DNA of 64,000 nucleotides. Origin: Chelydra serpentina. Taxonomy: Eukaryota; Chordata; Testudines; Chelydridae. The stretch spans positions 25,270,001 to 25,334,000 of the forward strand of contig JBAIAC010000051.1 of the NCBI GenBank assembly GCA_037349315.1, written 5' to 3'. Of this stretch, positions 1-11,537 are shown one piece after another. Position 1 is the stretch's first letter. Every line of letters begins with the position of its first letter. The translations under genes and the position numbers were made by a program. The notes below the pieces were generated by a model. That model did not search any database. It saw nothing but the letters and a program-made list of their open reading frames with translations, and was not told the DNA's origin.

Positions 1-458
1 ATTAATGCTTATGGGGAAATTGGATTCGCTTAACATCGTTTCACTTAAAGTAGCATTTTTCAGGAACATAACTACAACGTTAAATGAGGAGTTACTGTAT
101 GACTTCTGCTATTTCCTATCCACTAGGCCAGTAACCCTGTCAAAAAGGGGAATTAGGTTGTTTTGGCCTAATTCATTCTTGACAAATTCATGCTGGCAAT
201 TCCCTATAACTCAGTTTGTAAGCACCAAGAGGATAATAGATTATTGAATAATTTGTTCCAGTATCTTTCCAGGTATTGAAGTTAGGCTGACTGGTCTATA
301 ATTCTCTTAGAGCTATTCCAGAGATAAGATCAGAGCCCTGATTGTGCCTACACCTTTTACAGGCTTGCCATTCTGAGAAGTTCTTATCAATTGTGATTCT
401 TAAATATCAAGTTCTTCTGAATGGTGGAAGTTAAAAATTACTTCACTTTTATTTTTAG
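1..458 (+). other. EIF2S2: EIF2S2 intron, 3' part
   Basis: This AT-rich stretch ends in a pyrimidine tract and AG acceptor at 457-458, directly before a recognisable eIF2-beta exon. The preceding exon (the part encoding the region before the LHRQPKH motif) was not found here and should lie left of base 1. The block around 255-310 may be an old repeat fragment but I cannot assign it. Confidence 0.75.
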
Positions 459-515
459 ATTGCATCGTCAGCCAAAACATCTCCTGGCATTTTTGTTGGC
501 TGAATTGGGTACAAG
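459..515 (+). CDS. EIF2S2: EIF2S2 coding exon, third from last (eIF2-beta)
   Basis: This 57-bp exon encodes LHRQPKHLLAFLLAELGT, followed by the first two bases of a split Ser codon. The peptide is in the conserved C-terminal half of the eIF2 beta subunit, the part of the eIF2 trimer that helps deliver initiator Met-tRNA to the 40S ribosome in the cytoplasm. The exon is bounded by AG at 457-458 and GT at 516-517. It starts with the last base of a codon begun upstream. Splicing AG to the T at 2290 restores AGT (Ser) and the expected TSGSIDGNN reading. The match to a highly conserved eukaryotic protein leaves little doubt. Confidence 0.96.
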
Positions 516-693
516 GTAAGTGGCTTGTACTTATGCTTTTAGTGTCTTCTTCCGCCCCCCCTCCTTTTTCTTATCCAAGTGTGCCATGGTTTAGAGGTCC
601 TGATGTACATATTTGGGCATGCTTTCTTCCCTCTAATGGTGAGAGTGGAGATGCTATATGGTAACTCTCCTCTCCCTTCAAGAGCCTCTATGC

Positions 694-1490
694 CAGGGGT
701 TCTCACAACAAATTTTTTGATGGCCTCAGAGTGCGGCCACCAACTCTTTCTGGTGTTTCCTCTGACAATTTTTCCTAAAATACTTAATTAAATTTAGGAA
801 GAACAAATAAATATGCACAGGAACATGTCCAAATCATTGTAATCTATCTATGTAGGGTGGGGTTTTTTTAGACTCAATAATAAAAATAGTATACAGTTGT
901 CTCTATTCTTTATTGGACCTAAACTGAATAGGAACACAAAATAAGGGGATTTGAACGTTCTTGTCATTTTTCTTATTTCTGTTGCTTTTATTTTTTTTTG
1001 ACTTGCTAGCTACTAAGTGTGCTGTGAAAAGTGATATTAACAAACATACAAATATCACTTTTCACAACAGACTTACTCAGCCCCAGCAAGCCTGGGGACA
1101 AATTAAGCCTTGGATGGGGAGGTAGGTACAGAGGCAGCAGGGGCCAGAGGTATTGGTGCACTGGGGGAGGCAGTGGGGGGCAGAGGTGATGGTGGGATGA
1201 GCTTGGGGTCAGAGCCCATCATCACGCAGCCAGGGAATGGAGCCCGAAGCCCCATGGCTATAGTCTGCCACGCGAGGGCTGAAACCCAATCCCACTGTCC
1301 CCGGGAAGGTGGGGAACTCACTGGCTGTCTGTTCCTCTGGCTTGTCTCTCCAGAGGGGGGCAGGGCCCAACCACTCCTGGTGGCCCCTGGTGAGGGGCTG
1401 CTGCTTTGCGCCTGCCCTGCCTCCCCAGTCACCCCCCAGGAGGCTGTGGCCACAAGAAAAGCCCCTGGTGGCTGCATTTGAGAAATGCTG
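694..1490. mobile_element. hAT (Charlie-like) non-autonomous DNA transposon, old
   Basis: The left end reads CAGGGGTTCTCA and the right end reads TTTGAGAAATGCTG. These are imperfect inverted repeats of the CAGnGGTTCTCAAA type seen on hAT-Charlie elements. The inside is AT-rich on the left and GC-rich on the right (1085-1470). It could be two adjacent elements, because a separate 60-bp hairpin sits in the middle. No clear 8-bp target duplication was found. Confidence 0.5.
1015..1074. repeat. Perfect-core hairpin (24-bp stem, 12-nt loop)
   Basis: Bases 1015-1038 and 1051-1074 are inverted copies matching at 22 of 24 positions, including a perfect 16-bp inner stem (1023-1038 with 1051-1066). 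The loop is 12 nt. The hairpin lies inside an EIF2S2 intron. It may be the ends of a tiny MITE, or a hairpin that would be transcribed with the gene. Confidence 0.7.
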
Positions 1491-2289
1491 CTCTATGCTG
1501 TGTGTGGTTAAGTCAGTCTGGTAGGTCCGGGAGGAGTTATAACTTACAGGGCAGTTCATAAACCATCTATCACAGTATAAAAGAACACTTTATGGATGGA
1601 TTTTGCATAACTTGTAGTATTACCCGTTTTCAGATTGCACAGTAGTCGCTAGCTGTCTACAAATGACAAGCATGGGTAGACTTAAGTGCTATTATCTGCA
1701 GATGTACAGAGAACTGAATAGCCTAGTCACAAAATGCCTGACTAATTTTTAATACCTGTTAGTTCAGGGATTGAGCTCCCTTCACCTCAAAGTAATCTTA
1801 CACAAAAGCTTCTAAAACCTGGTTTGAAAGATCACTGCTAACATTCCTTCTCACTTGCTTCAGCATGGCTAGAAAAATGGTTTGCTTATTGCTATTACAA
1901 CAGTCTGTTGCGAACTTCCTCTGATCTGTGCCGTGGTGACTGTTTGTCAGATCAGCACAAGCACCACGTTCACCATACCATTGAAGAGCTTGAGTGCTTT
2001 CTGAATTCCTGCGTTGTGCCAGTTAAGCTGTTTTACTCATAATCATTATTGCATTGAGATTTCTGCTCAGATGAAGTTGCACTTTGAATCCTTGACCATT
2101 AGTGAAATTTTTCAGCAATTCTTTTGCACAGATTAAATCTTGCTGATTAGATTGCTTTTCTTAAACAGCTTTGTGCCCAAGAGTGCATCAATTGACCTAT
2201 TGCATGTTTCAGCTATCGTTTCCCTTCTTTACAACTTGATATTATGTTCTGATTTGCACATTACTGAATTCATTTTTCTTTTAAATTAG

Positions 2290-2375
2290 TGGCTCAATAG
2301 ACGGTAACAACCAACTCGTAATCAAAGGACGATTCCAACAAAAACAGATAGAAAATGTTTTGAGAAGATACATCA
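2290..2375 (+). CDS. EIF2S2: EIF2S2 coding exon, second from last
   Basis: This 86-bp exon completes the split Ser codon with its first T and then encodes 28 residues from [10 protein letters not shown] to NVLRRYI. It ends with the first base of a Lys codon. The acceptor AG is at 2288-2289 and the donor is GTAAG at 2376. The segment belongs to the eIF2-beta/eIF5 domain that precedes the zinc-binding domain. The phase fits both neighbouring exons exactly. Confidence 0.97.
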
Positions 2376-3429
2376 GTAAGTACAATTCACTCTTCTACAA
2401 GTTTCTCTTCCTAGCATCTTTATTATCTTTAGAAAATTCCTTTTATCCTTACTCAGTCTTGTACATTTAAAGTTTACTCAGTTTCTTATGACCACTAAAA
2501 TTCAGTACAGTGTCATTTACATGGAAGTAATCATTACACCCACATTGATTCATATCTTTTTATGATACATTTTGATACCTGTTTTTAAATTGTACATGAG
2601 AAGGCTGTCTTTGTTTTAAACTGGGTCACTGATATAAAGAAATCGATCAGCCCAACCCAGTTCTGGTCAGGATAATCCTACACATCTGGAGATACTAAAG
2701 AATACATAACTTTCTCACTATATTATAATGGAGTAATTATTGATTACTTGGTCCTGATAGCAATAAACAAGTGGACTGGAGGGAGGCATTAGTTTGTGTC
2801 TATTCATGGACTGAAGACATGGCGAGAGAGCTAGTGAGAATATTGTAGCATTCCTTCCTGCCAGTCTGTGACTTTTTTACTTTCTTGCCATGGCAAAGGG
2901 CTGATGAAGGGTACTGTAACGGTGACCTCTGCCTAATGTGTATTGTACACACTAATCGTTTTACCAATAAAATGTGTATACTACTGTTCAAAGGAAGCTT
3001 CATGAGATTATCTCCTCCACCTCTATAGTTGTCATTCCTTTCTATGCAGATCTGACTTTTTAAAGCACTGCTTTTCTAACGAGGTGTTGAGATCTGGAAA
3101 TGCTGCCTCAGGAGGGAAGGCATCTGCAGATAGTAAAAGATTTTGGTTAGAATCCACTTTTTATAGCTTTGGTGTCAGTGCTCAAAGCAAACAAAACGTA
3201 CACCTTGTTATCCCAGGAACTAACAGTAATCAGTAGCTTGGCTCTGCTTTTGAAAACCATGTACTAACCACATTTAACTTCTGGGACACTCCTTAACGTC
3301 AAAAGTTTGATATATAGTAGTCATGTTTTAAAAAAAGATTGAAGTAGCATTTACTAGTGAATTGATGCCTCTTTCAGTGATGTCTTAATGCAGTACCCTT
3401 TCAATTACAACTTCATTTCTTTTCTCCAG
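2376..3429 (+). other. EIF2S2: EIF2S2 last intron
   Basis: The intron runs from GTAAG at 2376 to a TTTCTCCAG acceptor at 3428-3429. I recognised no coding sequence or clear transposon in it. An AATAAA at about 2965 lies mid-intron and could only matter as a weak premature poly(A) site. Confidence 0.85.
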
Positions 3430-3605
3430 AGGAGTATGTTACCTGTCATACGTGTCGGTCACCAGACACGATCCTACAGAAGGACACCAGATTATATTTC
3501 TTGCAGTGTGAGACCTGCCATTCTCGCTGCTCCGTTGCCAGCATCAAAACTGGTTTCCAGGCTGTCACAGGCAAGAGAGCACAGCTCCGTGCCAAAGCTA
3601 ACTAG
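3430..3605 (+). CDS. EIF2S2: EIF2S2 terminal coding exon with C4 zinc finger and stop
   Basis: The exon supplies the last two bases of a Lys codon, then 57 residues from [10 protein letters not shown] to QLRAKAN and a TAG stop at 3603-3605. The two Cys pairs, CHTC near its start and CETC about 20 residues later, form the C-terminal zinc finger of eIF2-beta. The C-terminal AKAN ending matches the known vertebrate protein. With the two upstream exons, the last ~105 residues of the protein are in this window. Confidence 0.97.
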
Positions 3606-5430
3606 TTTGCTAATTGACACTGGATTTTGCAAAGTGTTCTGGGGAGATGTGACTGGACAGGTTTACAATCGGAGTGGATTTACCATTGTATTAAAAACAA
3701 GATTGTAAAAGATACCAAGATATTTGGCTTTTGATTGGTTGGTCTGTGAAATCCTTGCAAGATGCAGATCCTCGAGCTGTTCACATACATTTGCTCATTG
3801 AATATATTTTACCAACTGTCAGAGAAACGTGATGGGAAAGGAGGTGCTTTTTAATCCATTCATAGACTTCTGTAAAATGCAAGATAAATTAAAGTTATTA
3901 TAACAGTAACTGTCTTTCATTTGAATTTTTCCTTCATTTTTTCTCTTAAGTTGTACCTGACAATTGCCATGAACACAATTTTACTATGACTACATGCAGA
4001 TTATGTTAATGAATTATGTCCAAAGCGCAGGATAAGACTTAAGCACACACTTCAGAGTGTATTTTTTTTTCATCTAGCAAGCTCCTTTTTAGGGAGCCTG
4101 TAACTAGAACAGACGAACCAGTTGTTATACAAAAGGGATACTGGCTGATTCCCACTGGCTATAATAGTCATGTCCATGTGAAAACTGTTCTTTTTTTTTT
4201 TTAATACACGTAAGGATTCCTGGTTACTTTCCCTCACTACTCCTGTACTTTCATCCTTTGCTACTATGAGAACTGGCTTATGAAGTGATAAGCTGTTCAG
4301 TGTCAGCTTCCCTTAATGTTTGTGTTCATAACATCTATTAAGGACACTTCATCTGCTAAATGAAGCTGAACAGTTTGGTACAGTTTATTAAGGAGAAAAC
4401 ATAACCCTTAGATAGTTCAGAAGATCAGCTCTGGATGTCATGATGGTACTGAATGTACACCTAGCGAGTTGGTAAACTATTGTAAACATTCACAGTGTCA
4501 CTGTACTAAATTTACAGATTCTCCTACATGAATTTCTCTATCTCTTCTCACTTAGCTCTGTGCTTTGCACCACTTTAAATAACTAATCAAGTTAAATGAA
4601 GCAAAAATGAAAAGGGTATCAGTAACTTTTTATTGCAAACTAGCTCCATTACAATGGAAATGTAAAAATAGTATCTTGAGTTAAAATTTGACACTAAGAG
4701 GTATTTTGGGTTCCAGATTTAATATACAAATGTTGTGTATTGTAAAAATGCTCCTTTTTCCACTAGCAGAAGGTATTTTTAGAAAAGAGAATTCTGACAC
4801 TGATTAAAAAAAACAAAACAAAACACTGAACTTAGTGTAGGTCCTACACACATCTGTACACTCATATCTTAATGTCTGGTACATGCAGTAAATGCTGCTT
4901 TCTCTTCAGTTGACTTGCCTAGGAATCTTGTTAAAACTGTTGAAACACTAGCTGGGAATAGGAAGGCACGCTTTCCATTATAGTACTGTCACCTAAAAAC
5001 ATGGTTTCTATTTGCATAACTGACCTCTGAAATTGAAGTGTAGTGCTGGTCTAGGGAGTAATTCGGCAGCAGGTTGGTGGCTTGATGGGAGTTGAATGGC
5101 TGCCCTGCATGTAACCATAGTATCGATGCACCTAGTAAATGAAGTGTGGATGACCGTATTGCGACTCATTTTAAGGCTGAAATTGAAGGGTTTCTGTTCT
5201 GATTTTTTTAATCTTTATTTGTATATATACTAATATACAATCCAGTTTTGCTGGTAAACCATTTTTATTTGCTATTTGAAAACTACTTGACAGTACAGTG
5301 CAGTTAAAGTCAAGGTTTTATAGCTCGTTTCTTAAAAGAATTTTGAATTTGAAGAGTGAGCTGTAACCAATGTTGGATGTGTCTTTAAGTGAATAAAACC
5401 AGGATCAGTGCCTCTTGTGTAACATAAGTA
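3606..5430 (+). other. EIF2S2: EIF2S2 3' untranslated region (3' end approximate)
   Basis: This AT-rich stretch follows the stop codon without a recognisable transposon. It ends near the only well-placed canonical poly(A) signal, which is followed by TG/TTGT-rich sequence (about 5415-5455). Cleavage would fall near 5410-5430. Shorter isoforms are possible through weak ATAAATTAAA-type signals near 3885, but no canonical hexamer was seen there. Confidence 0.65.
5392..5397 (+). promoter_or_regulatory. EIF2S2: Poly(A) signal AATAAA, EIF2S2
   Basis: A canonical AATAAA is followed within 20-60 bases by GT-rich sequence (TTGTGTAA, TTGTATTGTTGTCTTG). It lies on the coding strand of EIF2S2, 1.8 kb after the stop, just before the repeat-rich intergenic region begins. 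Confidence 0.65.
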
Positions 5431-5888
5431 TTGTATTGTTGTCTTGTTTTCTTTAACAAATAATACGGGGCATTCTTCTATTGGAAATGAGGCTGGGGAG
5501 TGGGGGAGGCACAGAGCTGTTGGGGTGCACTTGAAGTAGTCTTTTTAAACTGTGATTCACATTGAAAACAAGCTTGCTTTGTCATAGGTATGAAACCTTT
5601 AAAGATTCCTTTGAAATCCAGTAAAATGAATGTGCTTGGTCTTGAGTTGGTGACATTGTAATTCATTAAACGAGCATGTTTCAACTCCAATTCCCCAGTA
5701 TGGGTGCGTTTAAAATACCATGTTGCTACTGAATTATCAGTCAATTACAATGTCAGTCCATTGTTTGCATACTTTTATTGTGTGAATTTTCCCCAAAGAC
5801 TGAACTGGTAATATCAGAGAGGTTAAGTTGCTATAGCTTTTTCCTGGCATTGCCTTCCCCCCTCATCTTGGTCCAGTTTATAGTCTTA

Positions 5889-6138
5889 GGGTAGGTCTAC
5901 ACTTGCCGGCTGGATCGGTGGCGGCGGATCGATGTTCTGGGTGCTCCCCCATCAACGCTGGTAATCCAGCTCGACGAACGGAGTAGGCGGAGTCGACGGG
6001 GGAGCCTGCGCGCCGCATGTGGACCCCGGGTAAGTACGTTTTCATTCGAACTAAGATAGTTCGACTTCAGCTACGTTATTCACGTAGCTGAAGTTGCGTA
6101 TCTTAGTTCGAATTGGAGGGTTAGTGTAGACCAGCCCT
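5889..6138. mobile_element. hAT-type MITE (GGTCTACACT family, copy 1)
   Basis: The ends are inverted repeats: GGGTAGGTCTACACT on the left, AGTGTAGACCAGCCC on the right. The flanks TAGTCTTA (5881-5888) and TAGACTTA (6139-6146) form an 8-bp target duplication with one mismatch, typical of hAT elements. An internal hairpin at 6045-6112 has a perfect core, CTTCAGCTACGT with ACGTAGCTGAAG. The copy at 13450-13743 shares this hairpin. Confidence 0.8.
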
Positions 6139-6146
6139 TAGACTTA

Positions 6147-7301
6147 ACTCCTCCCTGCCCCCTTATGACTTAATTCATGGAGGGGAGTTTCTTAAACTAG
6201 GATAGTGCATGTTACACAGTCCTGGTAGTGCTGTTTCCTGCTGTGCCTTGTCTTCCAGCCTCCAGTCAACTGTACAGACTTCTTCCTGTTGGCTCATTGG
6301 ATGAAATCCAGAGGGCGGGTAAGAAGGTGTGTTCAGTGAGTGAGATTTTAAGGGGGTGAACTCAATTCAACTTGCAATCAAAGGGTAACAGGATGTAAAC
6401 TACACCAGCTTCTGTTTGCCTCAGAATTTGACCTTTTTAAGTTGGCTCACTTCCTCTGTCTTCCCATCATTACATTTGGAGCTCTGTACTTTGTTTAGTC
6501 ACTAAACCCTGAGCAGATGCAATAGTCACTGTCCCCATGAAAACAGTTTCCTCTGCATTTAGGAGTATATGGGATCTGAATGAGGGGGAGATGTGCGTAT
6601 TGTAACGAACATGATAAAGCAAACGTAGGCAAAATGTATATGCACAATTCGAAGTCTGTTATGGGATCTTCTGGGACAGCTCTCAGACTGGTGTACACTT
6701 GCGGTGCATTCAGATTTCCAGGTACAAAGAAATGTACTTCTGTAGGAGTTGCACATTCATGCAGGATGAGTGAGATAGGAGGAGGAGAAGTAAGATACTC
6801 TTAATGCAGGAGAAAAGTAAGATACTAGTTAGACTGAATAGGGGGATCTTCCTACTAGAACAAGATGGGGCAAACCTTTGCTTGCCTTAGGATAAATTCA
6901 TATCCACACTGTGCATGGAGTTTCCCTGGATAAGAGATCTGGTTTCTCAGAGGTGTCAGGCTTTCCATTCTCATCCATCCTAAATTTAAGCTACGGGCAA
7001 AGTTCAGCTGTAGCCCCACCCCCCAAAAAGTGCCGTGTGCTCCACAAGCAGGCTCATTTGGGGGATGTTGAGATTGCTTCAGTGTTAAATCAAGCAATCT
7101 TTCATCTCGGTGGCTGTGGTGATGAGGTGGGAGCCAAGCCTTCAAGCTCTTGTTGAGCACTCTAGTCCTGCCACTTCAGCTGCACAGCAAAAGTGAAACC
7201 CACCATAGTCATGGTGAGGCTGGGAACTAAAAAGTTTTGGCAGAATACCAGGTTTATCTCCAGTCCACACATGTGGTGCGTAGGCTTCTCTAAAAGCAGT
7301 T
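6147..7301. other. Intergenic, nothing recognised
   Basis: I see no exon, RNA gene or clear transposon here. Several open frames of 60-100 codons on both strands (6495-7160) show no recognisable domain and overlap one another. Confidence 0.6.
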
Positions 7302-7550
7302 AGGATACGTCTATAGAGCAGTTAACCCCTGTGGCTGGTCCAGGTCAGCTGACTTGGGCTGCAGGGCTGTAAAATTGCTGTGTAGACATTGGAGCCGGAG
7401 CCTGGGCTCTAGGACTCTGAGGTGGGAGGATCCCAGAGCTCGAGCTGCAGCCTGAGCCCAAACATCTACATAGCAATTAAATAGCCTCTTAGCCTGAGTC
7501 AGCTGGCACGGGCGAGCTGTGGGTTTTTAATTGCAGTGTAGACAGACCCT
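7302..7550. mobile_element. MITE, TACGTCTA...TAGACAGACCCT family (copy 1)
   Basis: The element begins AGGATACGTCTAT and ends CAGTGTAGACAGACCCT, which are imperfect inverted repeats. Its interior (GGCTGGTCCAGGTCAGCTGAC...) has a related copy at 59671-59953. It is non-coding and probably mobilised by a hAT-type transposase. Confidence 0.65.
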
Positions 7551-7650
7551 AAGGGACTTGCCCAAGGTTACAAAGGAAGTGGTGAAGCAGGGAATTGAAC
7601 CAAAGTCCCAGACTAGCACCCTCATCTGAGCCATCTGTCCTCTCTGAGCA
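7551..7650 (-). repeat. MIR SINE fragment, minus strand
   Basis: The phrase GGACTTGCCCAAGGTTACA followed by GGGAATTGAACC is the reverse complement of the conserved MIR core, which reads as a 'gggcaag' and 'gggttc' segment. It is an old amniote-wide SINE fragment and directly abuts the MITE to its left. Confidence 0.6.
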
Positions 7651-8241
7651 CATCCGTCAGTACCCTCTGGCTGTTCAAGTCTCTACTCTGTGAAATAACC
7701 ATCCACACCAGTGTCCCAATAGCTTAGAAGCAGTGCTTAAGGGTGGGATAAACTCTCTAAAAGTCTCTAAAATGGCTAGTTTGGCCTGTGCATGGGGCCA
7801 AACCTCTTACCTAGCTTGCTAGAGCAAGGATGAACATTGCTTAAAGCAGGTCTTTAAATTCTTCCACTGTGGTGGATAGGTCTGTAGAGAGTGGATCTTG
7901 ATTCCATGACCGGAAGATGCATCCAGAGTGAGTCTAGCAGTACTCCCGTGAGGAAAATGGCTTCTCACATAGTGGGTTGTGGCTCATGTTGTTCTGTCCA
8001 AGTACTTATACTCCATACCCAACCCCTCATCTATGTAAATTAAGGGCCTGGTTGCTTACACAAGAAAAACCATGCAAACTTTGTGCAATTAGTATTTGGT
8101 TCTCCTTGCTCTAATCTAATGTCTGACTGCTGTACTTTGGGGATCTAGAATCGAGGATGCTGGCTGTGTAGACAGAAGCCTCTAGAGGTGTTATGAATCA
8201 TTTGGCCAAACTGCTGCAGAAAGCCAAAGCCCTGGTCTCAC

Positions 8242-8570
8242 CAGTGGTTCTCAACAAGGGGTCTGGAGCCCTCTGAGGGCTGTGAGCAGGTCTCAGGGCG
8301 TCTGCCAAGCAGGGCCAGTATTAGACGTTCTCAGTCCCAGAGCAGGAGGCCTGAGCCCCACCACCAGGGACTGAAGTTGATGCTTGAGCAATTTAACTTC
8401 ACAGGGCCCCTTGCGGCATGGGGCCCCGGGCAGTTGCCCAGCTTGCTACCCACTAATGCTGGTCCTGGCCTTTATATGCAGAAAAACAGTTGTAGCATAA
8501 GTGGGTTGTGGAGTTTTTATAGCATGTTTGGTGGGGGAGGGCTCAGAAAGAGAGAGGGTGAGAACCCCTG
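8242..8570. mobile_element. hAT-Charlie-like non-autonomous element
   Basis: The left end reads CAGTGGTTCTCAAC and the right end GTGAGAACCCCTG, imperfect inverted repeats of the Charlie type. Internal sequence is non-coding. A further short MITE-like block with CTACAC and GTGTAG words follows at about 8571-8705. Confidence 0.6.
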
Positions 8571-9028
8571 CTCTACACCACACCGTGAGGTCGACATAAG
8601 GCAGCTTATACACTACAGCCTAGCTCTGCTGATGTAAGTGCCCTACTACACCGCCATCATAACTCAAGCCCTATGCCTCTCATGGAGATGTCAGTGTAGT
8701 TAGGGGGGATGCAGTGTTAGTGTAGACTCTATTATTGACTTGCAGGGGACAGAGCAGTCAGGGGAAGGTGAGAAAGCTGCCAGCTTAGCAGGCACCAGAG
8801 CAGCCCCAGGGGGCAGCCAGGCTAAACTGCAGCCCAGACACTCCCAGGCCACAAGCACAGCTGGGTGAGAGACATTCAGGCTGGGCTGTGGGAATGCACA
8901 TAGGGCAGCTGTGTGCACGTGACACTGAGGTGAGTGACACCTGGCATGTGATGCAGACACACAGGCAGCGGTGGGCATAGGACACCTAGCAGGTCACACA
9001 CAGTTATTGCAACCTCCGTAAACTAGTG

Positions 9029-10148
9029 TAACCCTTCTGCCAGTCAGAGTCGGCAGCAACAAGGGCCGGGTTCCGTATCTAGGGGTTCCATTCCAATAAC
9101 ACAATGCAAAACCGGCTCGAGCCCCCACCCAGTGACCTGGGACAAATATATATCACCCCCCCTGGGTGCCTCTAAGAGGCAGTACCTCCCCTCTCGCAAG
9201 CACAGAGTCTGAATGTAGAAAAACCTTTTAATGACAGAGAGAAACAATGCGGCCTTTTGCTGGGGAAACACCACATCTAGGATTTGTAAACCAAACTGTG
9301 AGCAATGACCCACCCCAGCAAATTGGCCATGTCCTTTCACCTTGGTTCTTGAGTCCAGCAACCCCAAAAATCACCTAAAGTCCCAAAAGTCCAACAACCC
9401 AAAAGTCCAGACCCAGAGTTCAAAAGTTCATCTGCAGAGTGTTACACCCCCTCCAGTCTGGGTAGAAATGGGGAGGGGAGAAGTAAGGGGCACCTTACAT
9501 GGCTTGAAGCTGACTGCCCTGTCCCTTCGTGGGGCTTCGCTCGGCTCTGCTCGCCATCCCACGAGTCACTCCGCTCAGCCGTCCCGCAAGCTGCCCCAGC
9601 TGTCCCGCCAACAGCTCTGCTCCATCAGCCACTCAGCAATATATCTTCTGGCTCCCCCACTACTTAACACAGTGCTCAGTGATTTCAGCTCATAACAATT
9701 TCAGCTTGTTAAGGGAGCCTTTGTGCTCATTTGCACACTTAGTTCAGAGTAATTCCAACTCAGCAGTCTGTGATTAGACTCCTAAATAGCTCTGATATTC
9801 CACAGTGGAGAGAGAGAAGGAGATGCAATTGACATTTAGGACCCTCAGAAGAGGCCCATACCACCAGATACAAATACCTGTCCCCAACCTCTCTCAGTTC
9901 ACTGGGTTTTGGAATCCATGTCCCTCGCCTAGCAAGTGCTGCTTAGCTAATGGTGAGTCCCTTCATCATAACAAAAGCCCACTGTCCTTGATTCACATAA
10001 TCAGGGTAACAACACTTTATTCTTCCTGCCCCAATAACAGAGAAACTGGGGATCCCACAGCAGTCAAAGTGACCATTTGGGCAAGCGGTCCATCATGCTT
10101 TGCAGGGTGGGTGTGTCCATGCAAACAAGATTAGCCCCTGACATTCCT
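9029..10148 (-). mobile_element. Probable LTR of an endogenous retroelement (boundaries approximate)
   Basis: The block starts TGTAACCC and can be ended at CCCCTGACA, giving TG...CA ends, though I could not confirm a target duplication. On the minus strand it carries AATAAA (TTTATT at 10016-10021). It has no retained gag, pol or env frame. The sequence resembles, by memory, a common turtle LTR. It could instead be part of a longer internal region. Confidence 0.45.
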
Positions 10149-10285
10149 GACATCCCTTTCCATAACTCACCACCAGATGTAAGGGTAGAGCTCATCCTGA
10201 CTCTGCTTACACTAGCCAGCCCAGAGGTGGCTGTCACCTAGGGCCAGGCCATCTAGGCCTGTGGCTGTGAGGGGGGAAAAACTGA

Positions 10286-10548
10286 GGCTTGGTCTACACC
10301 TTCATCATTCTGGGGGTGTGAAAAATTCACACCTCTGACAAACATAGTTAAACTAACCTAAACCCCCATATAGCCATTTCTAGGTCAATGGAAGAATTAG
10401 TCTGTCGGTCTAGCTACCGCCTCTTGTGGGAGCAGGTTTATTACAGTGACAGAAAACCCCTTCCATTGCTGTAGCAAGTGTCTACATTACAGCAGCATAA
10501 CTGCAGCACCGCAGTTGTGTTGGTCGGTGTAGCGGGGGTAGTGTAGAT
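10286..10548. mobile_element. MITE, GGCTTGGTCTACACC family
   Basis: The left end GGCTTGGTCTACACC is paired with a right end GTAGTGTAGATTTACTCA. The interior has the typical turtle MITE words (CATAGTTAAACTAACCTAAACCC). It is non-coding. The short flanks ACTGA and ACTCA may be remnants of an 8-bp target duplication. Confidence 0.5.
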
Positions 10549-10863
10549 TTACTCAGGACCCCTGCCAGCAGCCCTCATGTTCATGGCATTCACACAGAGA
10601 TGTTAGATTAAAACCCTTTAAAAAACAACAACACTCTTGCTGGAACATTGCAATGTACCACGACTTTAGTTTTTAGAATTCAGAATGATCAAACACAAGA
10701 ACCCAAACCAGAGAGAGACAAAACGGGCTGCTCTCTGAAACAGAAAGGCACAACTCACCCCCACCTTACTCTAGGCTGGCTGGCTGCAAACTGACTAATT
10801 GCATGCTTCCCTACAGAGCCCCCTACCTTGCAAGCAGGTCTAGGAAAACGCCTGAGAAGTTAG

Positions 10864-11150
10864 ATTTCAGAGTAGCAGCCCTGTTAGTCTGTATCAGCAA
10901 AAAGAACAGGATTACTTGTGGCACCTTAGAGACTAACAAATTTATTTCTTCATAAGCTTTCGTGGGTTAGAACCCACTTCATCAGACGCATGGAATGGAA
11001 CATACAGTGAACAGATATTTATACATTCAGAGAAACTTTAAGAGGCTAATTAATTAAGAGGAACTATAGCAGCAGGGGGGGAAAAAACTTTTGAAGTGAT
11101 AAACAAGATGGCCCATTGCGGACAGTTAGAGAGATTGTAATTTTAACACA
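10864..11150 (-). mobile_element. Penelope-like element, 3' tail fragment
   Basis: The segment from GATTTCAGAGTAGCAG through CTGTTAGTCTG, GTGGCACCTTAGAGACTAACA and CATAAGCTTTCGTGGG is homologous to the 3' tail of the Penelope-like element at 31250-31380 in the same orientation. It keeps no coding sequence. The right end is uncertain. Confidence 0.7.
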
Positions 11151-11537
11151 GTTCTCAATACACCACAAACCTCCCTTCACTCCTGCAGGGAAGTTACTAT
11201 CTCTCCAGCTAGACATCTCACTGTTAGCTACGTTCCCCTTTCCCATTCATGGCAGCAAGAGGGGCAGCCAGTTCATGGAAGCAGAAGAGGCTAAAGAATG
11301 GGGACTTTCCTGTCACTTCAAAGAGCAGGCCAGTGGGTGTCATTGTAGACAGCTCAAGACTCTACTTGTTCTGGGATAGGGGACTGGAGGCTACTGAAGG
11401 CTGGGAAACTGATTCTGAAGAGGAAGGGGAGAGAGGCTATTGGACTAGAGCAGGGGCTAGGCCCTGGGTAGGGAGCAGAAGTCAGGCTCCTCATGGTTAA
11501 AAGTATAACTTTTCCTTCTGCCAGGCTCTCTCTATTC

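Larger units (their letters stand above)
516..2289 (+). other. EIF2S2: EIF2S2 intron with a repeat
   Basis: The intron runs from GT at 516 to AG at 2288-2289. It contains a hAT-like repeat (694-1490) with a strong internal hairpin. No coding exon was recognised in it. The overlapping open frames at 1103-1559 on both strands lie within the GC-rich part of the repeat and are taken as chance frames. Confidence 0.85.

Noticed and set aside
1103..1559. Overlapping frames of 116-124 codons
   Set aside because: They fall in the GC-rich half of an old hAT-like element.
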